The position numbers were made by a program, and so were the translations under genes. From DASVUC01 sp036387255 (GTDB taxonomy: Bacteria; Planctomycetota; Phycisphaerae; Tepidisphaerales; Tepidisphaeraceae), in assembly GCA_036387255.1 (NCBI GenBank), contig DASVUC010000081.1, forward strand, positions 1 to 13,400: DNA of 13,400 nt, written 5' to 3'. Below are positions 1-5,068 of the stretch, piece after piece; positions within the stretch are counted from its first letter, which is position 1, and each line of letters opens with the position of its first letter. The notes under the pieces were generated by a model. The model saw only the letters and a list, made by a program, of their open reading frames with translations, was not told where the DNA came from and made no database searches.

Positions 1-755
1 GGCAAATACGTGGTCCGAACCGTCAGCACCCCCAGCACAAACCCGATCACCAGCGAACCGCTATCCCCCATGAAAATCTTTGCCGGAGGAAAGTTCCAAT
101 ATAAAAAACCGAGCAGCGCCCCAAGCAGCATCGCCAGCGTCGCCGCCACAAACCATTGCTGAATCACCAGCGCCGTCACCAGAAACGCGGCCGTGCAGAC
201 CGCCGCCACCCCCGCGCTCAGTCCATCCATGTTGTCGAGAAAATTGAATGCATTCGTGATCGCGGTAATCCAAAGCACCGTCAGCACCACCGAAGGCACA
301 TAACCCAGTGCCGTCAGGGCGCGCATCTTGAATCCCACCACAAGGATCGTCGCCACCCCAAGCTGCCCAATCAGCTTGATGAACGGCCCCAGCGCCTTCG
401 CATCATCCACAATCCCCATCGCGTGCATCACCAGCATCGCCGCCAGCACCCCCAGCGACAGCGGCGTCTGATACTGCCCTCCCGTGATCAACTCATAAAT
501 CTGCGGGTAGTTGATAAACCGCAGGATGATCCGTTCACCGCCAAAATTCACGATCGCCAAACCAATCAGCATCGGAACGGCGATCCCCAGGAAGATTGCT
601 ACCCCTCCCCCCAGCGGTCTGGGGTTCTCGTGAATCTTCCTTCCCCCCGGCTTATCCACAAAACCCACGCGCGGCGCGACCCGGATCATGGCCCACGTCA
701 GCACCCATGACAGGATCAAACTGCAAACGCCAAGGCCAAGGATCTGAATCAGCAT
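1..755 (-). CDS. WecA/TagO/MraY-like polyprenyl-phosphate sugar-1-phosphate transferase (partial, C-terminus outside window)
   Basis: This integral membrane enzyme of the glycosyltransferase 4 family moves a sugar-1-phosphate (usually GlcNAc-1-P) from a UDP-sugar to undecaprenyl phosphate, the first membrane step in polysaccharide or O-antigen assembly. The 251 visible residues contain the family's Asp-rich loop GIVDD (114-118), the N-F-L-D-N-M-D-G-L motif (171-179) and the cytoplasmic FMGDSGS motif (228-234), separated by hydrophobic helices. An early VDKPGGRKIHENPRPLGGG-type loop (33-51) is also typical of WecA-like members. The ATG at 755 is the first start after an in-frame stop just upstream. 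Its SD is weak (AAAGG). A GATAAT box (773-768, minus) lies 12 nt before it and could be a -10. The C-terminal third lies beyond base 1. The sugar specificity cannot be read from this part. MraY is less likely because the gene is not in a mur cluster and the early loop is WecA-like. Confidence 0.93.
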   Translation of the reverse strand, partial: MLIQILGLGVCSLILSWVLTWAMIRVAPRVGFVDKPGGRKIHENPRPLGGGVAIFLGIAVPMLIGLAIVNFGGERIILRFINYPQIYELITGGQYQTPLSLGVLAAMLVMHAMGIVDDAKALGPFIKLIGQLGVATILVVGFKMRALTALGYVPSVVLTVLWITAITNAFNFLDNMDGLSAGVAAVCTAAFLVTALVIQQWFVAATLAMLLGALLGFLYWNFPPAKIFMGDSGSLVIGFVLGVLTVRTTYL

Positions 756-816
756 GAAGCCTTTGCGATTATCGGCTTCTCATCGCCACTTTCTAATGCC
801 CCACGCGACATCGCGC

Positions 817-845
817 AAAAAAAGAGGAGACCCAGCGGCCTCCTC
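817..845 (-). terminator. Intrinsic terminator of the small coiled-coil gene
   Basis: Read on the minus strand, a 9-bp stem (GAGGAGGCC pairing with GGTCTCCTC, one G-U wobble) with a 4-nt loop is followed directly by seven T residues. It begins 29 nt past the stop of the 60-residue gene. It separates that transcript from the WecA-like gene downstream, which starts 61 nt further on. Confidence 0.85.
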
Positions 846-874
846 CATGTTTCACCAGGTTCACGTCTGTTCCA

Positions 875-1057
875 TCACGGCAAGCGCTGTTTCAGGAACT
901 CCACCTGCCGTTCGATCTCCGCAAGCTGCCGGTTCAGCACCCGTTTGTCCGCTTCATTCCGGGCGTGTTCCACGCGCCGGCGGATGTTCCGTGCATCCAG
1001 CTCAAGCTTCTCGATCTCAGCCATCACGTCCGCTTCGGGGTTGTACACCGCACTCAT
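875..1057 (-). CDS. Small charged coiled-coil protein, function unknown
   Basis: This is a 60-residue soluble protein with no family that I recognise. From about residue 10 to 58 it is almost entirely helical in character, rich in Glu, Arg, Lys and Leu with Leu/Ile/Val at heptad-like spacing (for example I-E-K-L-E-L-D, L-A-E-I-E-R-Q-V-E-F-L), so a short coiled coil or helical hairpin is likely. There is no signal peptide or membrane segment. The gene is real rather than chance: a strong GGAGG Shine-Dalgarno sits 6 nt before the ATG and a canonical intrinsic terminator follows the stop. It lies 78 nt downstream of the aldolase gene on the same strand and could be co-transcribed with it, although the strong SD would also fit independent expression. 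No function can be assigned from the sequence. Confidence 0.8.
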   Translation of the reverse strand: MSAVYNPEADVMAEIEKLELDARNIRRRVEHARNEADKRVLNRQLAEIERQVEFLKQRLP

Positions 1058-1135
1058 TGTGTCCTCCGATGCCAGCTGATTTTAGGATCCTGTTCACCGA
1101 ATCGACAAGAGGAAAACGGTAGCACCTCCTCGCTA

Positions 1136-1789
1136 TCACTTCGCCCGCGCCGCCCGAATCACATCGACAAACTGCTTCGCCGCCGCCGTCACGCTTGCCC
1201 AATCCCCCTTGGTCATCGCATCCTTCGAGACCAGCGACGATCCCGCCCCGACAAACGCCGCCCCCGCCTTAATCCAATCGCCCGCGTTCTTCAGATCCAC
1301 CCCTCCGGTTGGCGTCAGCCGAAGCTGCGGCAGGGGGGCCAGGATATCCTTAAAATACGAAGGCCCCAGCGCCGTCGACGGAAACACCTTCACCACATCC
1401 GCTCCCGCGCCCCAAGCCCGCATGATCTCCGTCGGCGTGAAGGCGCCGGGAATGCTGATCTTTCCATACCGCAGCGTCGTCTCCACCACCGCCGGCTCGA
1501 ACGTCGGCGACACCACGAACTGCGCCCCCGCCTGGATCGCATCCGCCGCCGTTGCCGCATCCAGCACCGTCCCCACACCCACCACCGCCCGGTCCCCAAA
1601 CTCATCCGCCAGCTTCTCAATCCCGCGTATTGCCTTCGGTGTCGTCATCGTCACTTCAATGGCCGGCACACCCCCCTCCAGCAGCGCCTTCGCGAGCCCC
1701 GGTAGCACGTCCAGCGACGAAGCTCGAATGACCGCCACCACGCCCGCGTCCGCAACCTGCTGGATCAAATGCTGTTTCGACTTAGCCAT
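1136..1789 (-). CDS. eda: KDPG/KHG-type aldolase (Eda family)
   Basis: This cytoplasmic class I (Schiff-base) aldolase family cleaves 2-keto-3-deoxy-6-phosphogluconate to pyruvate and glyceraldehyde-3-phosphate, or cleaves related 2-keto acids. Counting from a TTG at 1795, the fold markers are present in order: AVIR (21-24), IEVTMTTP (46-53) with the catalytic Glu47, GVGTVLD (73-79), AQFVVSP (91-97), IPGAFTPTE (115-123), the Schiff-base lysine in VVKVFPS (Lys136), and the phosphate-binding PTGGV (162-166). The length of about 217-219 residues matches the family. Two starts are possible: ATG at 1789, or TTG at 1795, which has a GGTGA six nt before it. I chose the ATG on codon strength. No edd or gluconate gene is adjacent, so the true substrate (KDPG, KDPGal, KHG) is open. 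Confidence 0.92.
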   Translation of the reverse strand: MAKSKQHLIQQVADAGVVAVIRASSLDVLPGLAKALLEGGVPAIEVTMTTPKAIRGIEKLADEFGDRAVVGVGTVLDAATAADAIQAGAQFVVSPTFEPAVVETTLRYGKISIPGAFTPTEIMRAWGAGADVVKVFPSTALGPSYFKDILAPLPQLRLTPTGGVDLKNAGDWIKAGAAFVGAGSSLVSKDAMTKGDWASVTAAAKQFVDVIRAARAK

Positions 1790-1922
1790 CGCCAAAATCT
1801 ATCACCCCCAGCCCCTTTTGCCACGCGAGGGCCGCAAGCGATCTTTGCGCCCGCTTCCGCCGTACGACATCTTGGGGCGTTGCCTTACGCAACCTGCGCA
1901 GCTAGAAGCGGTTACAGGTCCC

Positions 1923-1950
1923 TTGTCAACGAATCGGTTGTTGCTATACT
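1923..1950 (+). promoter_or_regulatory. Sigma-70-type promoter of rpsP-trmD-rplS
   Basis: A -35 box TTGTCA (1923-1928) and a -10 box TATACT (1945-1950), each five of six to consensus, are separated by 16 nt. Transcription would start near 1957, giving a leader of about 33 nt that carries a GGAG (1978-1981) 8 nt before the rpsP ATG. This is the best promoter match in the window and fits a ribosomal protein operon. Confidence 0.75.
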
Positions 1951-1989
1951 CTCCGATTCGCAATTGATCTGACCATTGGAGACCGACAG

Positions 1990-2328
1990 ATGTCCGTGAA
2001 ACTGAGACTAAAGCGCATGGGCCGCACCAACCACGCGTTCTATCGTTTGAACGCGATCGAAAGCCGCGCGCCCCGCGACGGCCGAGTCATTGAAGAGCTC
2101 GGCTACTACGACCCGAACAACAAGGACGGCGCCAAGCAGTTCGTGGTGAACCTCGATCGCTGCCGTTACTGGCTCGATCATGGCGCCATCCCCAGCGAAA
2201 CGGTCTCCAGCTGGTTAAAGAGAAGCGGTGTCGAGCACAAGCAGCTTCGTCTGCCCAAGCCGGGTAAGCCGAAAGCCGCGCCCGCCGCCGCGGAAGGTGG
2301 AGCGCCCGCAGCAGCGCCGAGTGCATAA
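1990..2328 (+). CDS. rpsP: 30S ribosomal protein bS16
   Basis: This is a structural protein of the small ribosomal subunit. The N-terminal half is diagnostic: SVKLRLKRMGR (2-12), F-Y-R-L (17-20), S-R-A-P-R-D-G-R (25-32), E-E-L-G-Y-Y-D-P (35-42), then V-N-L-D-R and Y-W-L-D-H-G-A-I-P-S-ETV (60-72). The core ends near residue 84. An extra tail of about 25 residues rich in Ala, Pro and Lys makes it longer (112 residues) than the usual 80-90. The ATG has a GGAG 8 nt upstream. It is the first gene of the rpsP-trmD-rplS unit, behind the promoter at 1923. rimM, which lies between rpsP and trmD in many bacteria, is missing here. Confidence 0.98.
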   Translation: MSVKLRLKRMGRTNHAFYRLNAIESRAPRDGRVIEELGYYDPNNKDGAKQFVVNLDRCRYWLDHGAIPSETVSSWLKRSGVEHKQLRLPKPGKPKAAPAAAEGGAPAAAPSA

Positions 2329-2332
2329 GATT

Positions 2333-2365
2333 AGCCCCCGGGTCTTTTAGATTCGGGGCTCTTTT
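2333..2365 (+). terminator. Hairpin with T-run between rpsP and trmD (terminator, attenuator or translational switch)
   Basis: AGCCCC (2333-2338) pairs with GGGGCT (2355-2360) around a 16-nt loop and is followed by CTTTT (2361-2365). The stem can extend by one C-G pair if a C is bulged. The T-run ends directly at the trmD ATG (2366), so this cannot be a complete terminator of the operon without silencing trmD and rplS. The GGGG of the right arm is the only SD-like purine run before trmD, so folding would also hide the start region. I see the structure; the regulatory role is inferred. Confidence 0.55.
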
Positions 2366-3082
2366 ATGGCTCTGCGGATCGATATCCTGACGCTCTTCCC
2401 GGAGATGTTTACGGCCGTGCTCGGCACCAGCATCCCCAAGCGAGCGGCCGAGAAAGGATTGGTCAGCTACAACTTCACCAACATCCGATCCTTCGCCACC
2501 GACGCCCACAAATCCGTGGACGGCAAACCTTTCGGCGGCGGACCCGGTATGGTGATGATGTGCGAGACGGTTTATCAAGCCGTCGCGCACGCCCAGCAGC
2601 AGGATCCACGACCCGCGACTCGGATCCTGCTCTCTCCACAGGGACGGTTGTTCGATCAACGAATGGCGGAGCAATTCGCCACGCGTGATCGATTGTTGTT
2701 TATCGCGGGACGGTACGAAGGCTTCGACGAGCGGATCATCGATGGCCTTGCTCCGATGGAAGAAGTATCCATCGGCGACTACGTGCTCAGCGGCGGTGAA
2801 CTCGCGGCGATGGTCATCATCGATGCGGTCGTTCGACTGCTCCCCGGAGCACTGGGTGCCGAAACCGGCGCGTCAGACGAGACCTTCGCTGACGGCCTGC
2901 TCGAGTATCCGCAGTACACGCAGCCGCGCGAGTACAACGGGATGAAAGTGCCCGACGTGCTCCTGAGCGGCAACCACGCCGCCATCGCAAAATGGCGGCT
3001 GGAGCAGAGAAAGTTACGAACGCAGCATCGCCGCCCAGACCTCTGGGAAGCGTATGTGAAAAAACAAGAACGCAAGTCGTGA
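2366..3082 (+). CDS. trmD: tRNA (guanine-N1-)-methyltransferase TrmD
   Basis: TrmD uses SAM to methylate G37 next to the anticodon (m1G37) of tRNAs with G at position 36, preventing +1 frameshifting. It is a SPOUT enzyme with a trefoil knot. Visible motifs: ILTLFPEMF (7-15), FGGGPGMVM (56-64), LSPQGR (89-94), AGRYEGFDER (114-123), VSIGDYVLSGGE (134-145), ETFADGLLEYPQYT (172-185) just after Asp171 (equivalent to the catalytic Asp of characterised TrmD), and VLLSGNH (198-204). The 238-residue length is typical. It follows rpsP by 37 nt, and rplS begins 66 nt after its stop. There is no good SD; the region before the ATG is the T-run of the hairpin at 2333-2365, which fits the general pattern of low TrmD output relative to its ribosomal neighbours. 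Confidence 0.98.
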   Translation: MALRIDILTLFPEMFTAVLGTSIPKRAAEKGLVSYNFTNIRSFATDAHKSVDGKPFGGGPGMVMMCETVYQAVAHAQQQDPRPATRILLSPQGRLFDQRMAEQFATRDRLLFIAGRYEGFDERIIDGLAPMEEVSIGDYVLSGGELAAMVIIDAVVRLLPGALGAETGASDETFADGLLEYPQYTQPREYNGMKVPDVLLSGNHAAIAKWRLEQRKLRTQHRRPDLWEAYVKKQERKS

Positions 3083-3101
3083 CACGGGCATCTTGCCCGT
3101 G
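3083..3101. repeat. 19-nt perfect palindrome, copy 1
   Basis: An 8-bp perfect inverted repeat, arms CACGGGCA and TGCCCGTG, around a TCT loop. It begins at the base after the trmD stop codon, inside the trmD-rplS spacer. No T-run follows, so it should not terminate the operon. Two relatives lie at 5038-5056 and 10256-10274. Confidence 0.85.
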
Positions 3102-3148
3102 CTGACGATCAAATAAATAGCTGAGCCTTTGAACGAACGGAGACAGCC

Positions 3149-3580
3149 ATGGCAAACCGAATTGTTGAACAGATCGAAACGGCCTACCTGAAGAAAGACG
3201 TTCCGGATTTCCAGGTCGGCGACACGGTTGACGTGGCCACCCGGATCATCGAAGGCGACAAGGAACGCCTCCAGACCTTCTCCGGCACCGTCATCATGAA
3301 GAAGGGTCGGGGGATGAACGAGACCTTCACCGTCCGCCGCATCGTCAACAACGAAGGCGTCGAGCGCATCTTCCCGCTCCATTCCCCGTTCATCGCCAAG
3401 GTCACCGTCCGCCGTGGCGGCGAAACCCGCCGCGCCAAGCTCTTCTACCTCCGCGACCGCGTCGGCAAGGCCACCCGCCTCGCGGAAAAGCGCAAGGAAA
3501 AGCGCGACGAATCCCAGGCGGGCGAAAAAGCCGCCGGCAAAGTCGAAACCCGAGAACTCGCTGCCTCCGCGGCGTCGTAA
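3149..3580 (+). CDS. rplS: 50S ribosomal protein bL19
   Basis: This large-subunit protein sits at the subunit interface. Diagnostic stretches: P-D-F-Q-V-G-D-T-V-D-V (19-29), R-L-Q-T-F-S-G-T-V-I (40-49), G-M-N-E-T-F-T-V-R-R-I (55-65), G-V-E-R-I-F-P-L-H-S-P (70-80) and R-R-A-K-L-F-Y-L-R (93-101). The core ends near residue 115. A charged Lys/Glu/Ala tail of about 28 residues brings it to 143. The ATG has a GGAG 6 nt upstream. It is the last gene of the rpsP-trmD-rplS unit and is closed by the terminator at 3606-3637. Confidence 0.98.
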   Translation: MANRIVEQIETAYLKKDVPDFQVGDTVDVATRIIEGDKERLQTFSGTVIMKKGRGMNETFTVRRIVNNEGVERIFPLHSPFIAKVTVRRGGETRRAKLFYLRDRVGKATRLAEKRKEKRDESQAGEKAAGKVETRELAASAAS

Positions 3581-3605
3581 CTTCTCCCTCACCTTCAAAC
3601 ACCCC

Positions 3606-3637
3606 GGGGCGACGCAAGAGCGTCGCCCCTCTTCTTT
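3606..3637 (+). terminator. Intrinsic terminator after rplS
   Basis: A perfect 10-bp stem (GGGGCGACGC with GCGTCGCCCC) and an AAGA loop, followed by TCTTCTTT. It starts 26 nt after the rplS stop and ends the ribosomal protein operon. The same design (long GC stem, 4-nt loop, pyrimidine tail) recurs after ilvB. Confidence 0.9.
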
Positions 3638-3663
3638 GCGCCAAGGTTTGGCCTGCCAGGTAT

Positions 3664-3707
3664 CCCCTCTCCCGGTACTCCGGGAGAGGGCAGGGTGAGG
3701 GCTCTTC
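3664..3707 (+). repeat. REP-like hairpin-plus-tail element, copy 1
   Basis: Left arm CCCTCTCCCGG (3665-3675), loop TACT (3676-3679) and the exact complementary right arm (3680-3690), followed by the tail CAGGGTGAGGGCTCTTC (3691-3707). It lies in the rplS-yraN gap, 26 nt beyond the rplS terminator. It is the reference copy of a family with further members at 4215, 10581 (half), 11028, 11964 and 12815. Confidence 0.9.
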
Positions 3708-3759
3708 ACCGCCTCCAAGACCCGCGCCCCCTGCGAAATGAACCCCGTCTCACAAACGC

Positions 3760-3787
3760 TTGCCTCACCCCCTCCTCCACTTAAACT
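3760..3787 (+). promoter_or_regulatory. Candidate promoter giving a leaderless yraN transcript
   Basis: TTGCCT (3760-3765) and TAAACT (3782-3787), each four of six to consensus, are spaced by 16 nt. Only 6 nt separate the -10 from the yraN ATG (3794), so transcription would begin at about the A of the start codon. No Shine-Dalgarno is present, which agrees with a leaderless message. The boxes are weak individually. Confidence 0.4.
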
Positions 3788-3793
3788 AACCCC

Positions 3794-4210
3794 ATGCCCC
3801 TCTGGCTGGACAATCTCTTCCAAAGCGTTCGAAAATCCGTCAACCAGCGCCAGCCCGACCCCCTCGGCGATCGCGGCGAGAACATCGCCGCCCGCTTCCT
3901 TCGCAACCTCGGCTACAAGATCATCGTCCGCAACTTCCGTTGCGAGCTCGGCGAGATCGACATCGTCGCCCGCGACGGCAAAACCCTCGTCTTCGTCGAA
4001 GTCAAAACCCGCGCCTACGACGACCCCACGCCCGAAGAGCAGGTTAACCAGGGGAAGCAACATCAGATCACCAAGGCGGCCAAGTTTTACCTCTCCCGCT
4101 ACGGCATCCCCCAGCCCCCGGCGCGATTCGACATCGTCGCCATAGTCTGGCCCAAGAACGCAAACCCCCAGATCCGCCACACCGAAAACGCCTTCGAGTC
4201 CAGTTTCTGA
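3794..4210 (+). CDS. yraN: YraN/UPF0102 family endonuclease-like protein
   Basis: This family of small proteins has a restriction-endonuclease-like fold. Its exact role is unproven, although Holliday-junction-resolvase-like relationships have been proposed. Visible signature: G-D-R-G-E-N-I-A-A-R-F-L (25-36), R-N-F-R (46-49), GEIDIVARDGKTLVFVEVKTR (split here as G-E-I-D at 53-56 and F-V-E-V-K-T-R at 67-73). The likely metal-site residues Glu29, Asp56, Glu69 and Lys71 are all kept, so the PD-(D/E)xK-type centre looks intact. The length of 138 residues is slightly above the usual 115-130, with a short C-terminal extension. It follows the rpsP-trmD-rplS unit, as in many genomes (usually with rnhB, absent here), but is separated from it by a terminator and a repeat. 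No SD precedes the ATG. The next gene, tatD, starts 53 nt after its stop. Confidence 0.93.
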   Translation: MPLWLDNLFQSVRKSVNQRQPDPLGDRGENIAARFLRNLGYKIIVRNFRCELGEIDIVARDGKTLVFVEVKTRAYDDPTPEEQVNQGKQHQITKAAKFYLSRYGIPQPPARFDIVAIVWPKNANPQIRHTENAFESSF

Positions 4211-4214
4211 TCTT

Positions 4215-4258
4215 CCCCCTCTCCCGTACTCGGGAGAGGGCCGGGGTGAGGGCTCTTC
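4215..4258 (+). repeat. REP-like hairpin-plus-tail element, copy 2
   Basis: Arms CCCTCTCCCG (4217-4226) and CGGGAGAGGG (4231-4240) around TACT, then the tail CCGGGGTGAGGGCTCTTC (4241-4258). Compared with copy 1, one G of the left arm and the matching C of the right arm are both missing, so the stem remains perfect. It fills the yraN-tatD gap and ends 5 nt before the tatD ATG. Confidence 0.9.
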
Positions 4259-4263
4259 TCGAC

Positions 4264-5025
4264 ATGATCGACTCCCACTGCCATCTCACCGATCCCCGCC
4301 TCGGCTCCCAGCTCGACGCCGTCCTCGCGCGCGCCAATGCATCCGGCGTCACCCGCTTCATCACCATCGGCACCGACATCGAAGACGATCAATCCGCCAT
4401 CGCCCTCTGCCAGGGCCGCGACAACATCCGCTGCGCCATCGGCATCCACCCAAACCACTCCGCCGACGCCGACCTTTCGCAGGTAAACCTCCTCCGCGGC
4501 CTGCACACAAACCCCTCCGTCGTCGCCCTCGGCGAAATGGGCCTCGACTACCACTACGATCGCGCCCCGCGCCTCCATCAACGCGATATCTTCGTAACCC
4601 AACTCCAAATTGCGCAGGAGGTGATCAAGCCGGTGGTGATCCACTGCCGGGAAGCCGTCAACGATACGCTCGCCATTCTGAAGGATTTCCCCTCCGTCCC
4701 AGCGCTGTTCCACTGCTTCACCGGCACACTTGCCGAAGCTGAAAAGATCCTCACTGCCGGCTATCTCCTGGGCTTCACCGGTCCCGTCACCTACAAGAAA
4801 AACGATGATCTCCGCGCCGTCGTCCGCGCCACACCTTTAGACCGGCTCGTAGTCGAGACCGACGCCCCATACCTCACCCCCGAGCCCATGCGCAAATTCA
4901 AGACGAATGAACCCTCCTTCGTCATCCACACCGCTCAAACCATCGCCAGCATCAAAGAGATTGCCCTGGCCGACCTCGACGCCATCACCACAGCCAACGT
5001 CTCCCAATTCTTCCGTTGGCCGTGA
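4264..5025 (+). CDS. tatD: TatD family metal-dependent hydrolase (DNase)
   Basis: This cytoplasmic amidohydrolase-fold metal enzyme belongs to a family whose members show 3'-5' DNase activity. From the ATG at 4264 the protein has 253 residues, a normal length. Metal ligands are all visible: His5 and His7 in D-S-H-C-H, Glu91 in A-L-G-E-M-G-L-D-Y, His127 in V-I-H-C-R-E, His150 in F-H-C-F-T-G and Asp200 in V-E-T-D-A-P-Y-L. The late N-E-P motif (215-217) is also typical. An in-frame GTG at 4246 would add six residues encoded by the repeat tail; the ATG beginning MIDSHCH is preferred because family proteins start there. The only SD-like run, GAGGG (4248-4252), belongs to the repeat and is rather far (11 nt) from the ATG. 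It may be transcribed with yraN. Confidence 0.95.
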   Translation: MIDSHCHLTDPRLGSQLDAVLARANASGVTRFITIGTDIEDDQSAIALCQGRDNIRCAIGIHPNHSADADLSQVNLLRGLHTNPSVVALGEMGLDYHYDRAPRLHQRDIFVTQLQIAQEVIKPVVIHCREAVNDTLAILKDFPSVPALFHCFTGTLAEAEKILTAGYLLGFTGPVTYKKNDDLRAVVRATPLDRLVVETDAPYLTPEPMRKFKTNEPSFVIHTAQTIASIKEIALADLDAITTANVSQFFRWP

Positions 5026-5037
5026 GTAACTACGTGG

Positions 5038-5056
5038 CATGGGCGTCTCGCCCATG
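5038..5056. repeat. 19-nt perfect palindrome, copy 2
   Basis: Arms CATGGGCG and CGCCCATG around TCT. Relative to copy 1, two positions in each arm have changed together so that pairing is kept. It lies in the 43-nt gap between the convergent ends of tatD and the beta-propeller gene, where it could act as a two-way transcript end, although no clear T-run follows on either strand. Confidence 0.85.
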
Positions 5057-5068
5057 AATGCCGTTCTC

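Noticed and set aside
156..710. A 184-codon plus-strand open frame over the WecA-like gene
   Set aside because: Its His/Arg/Pro/Gln-rich translation is typical of an antisense shadow. The minus frame carries all WecA family motifs.
1879..1893. Inverted repeat GTTGC-CTTAC-GCAAC upstream of rpsP
   Set aside because: Five-base arms are expected by chance at this length, and it is not placed on the promoter boxes.
965..1967. Plus-strand open frames of 246 and 252 codons opposite the aldolase
   Set aside because: They are antisense to a gene with clear Schiff-base aldolase motifs, and their composition is shadow-like.
3664..3690. Repeat hairpins as ordinary rho-independent terminators
   Set aside because: The stem is followed by a purine-rich tail on the plus strand and no T-run on either strand. 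One copy lies inside a coding sequence and another directly before tatD.
3014..4180. A 388-codon minus-strand open frame across rplS and yraN
   Set aside because: It runs antisense to two well-supported genes and through a terminator and a repeat, and has no recognisable domain.
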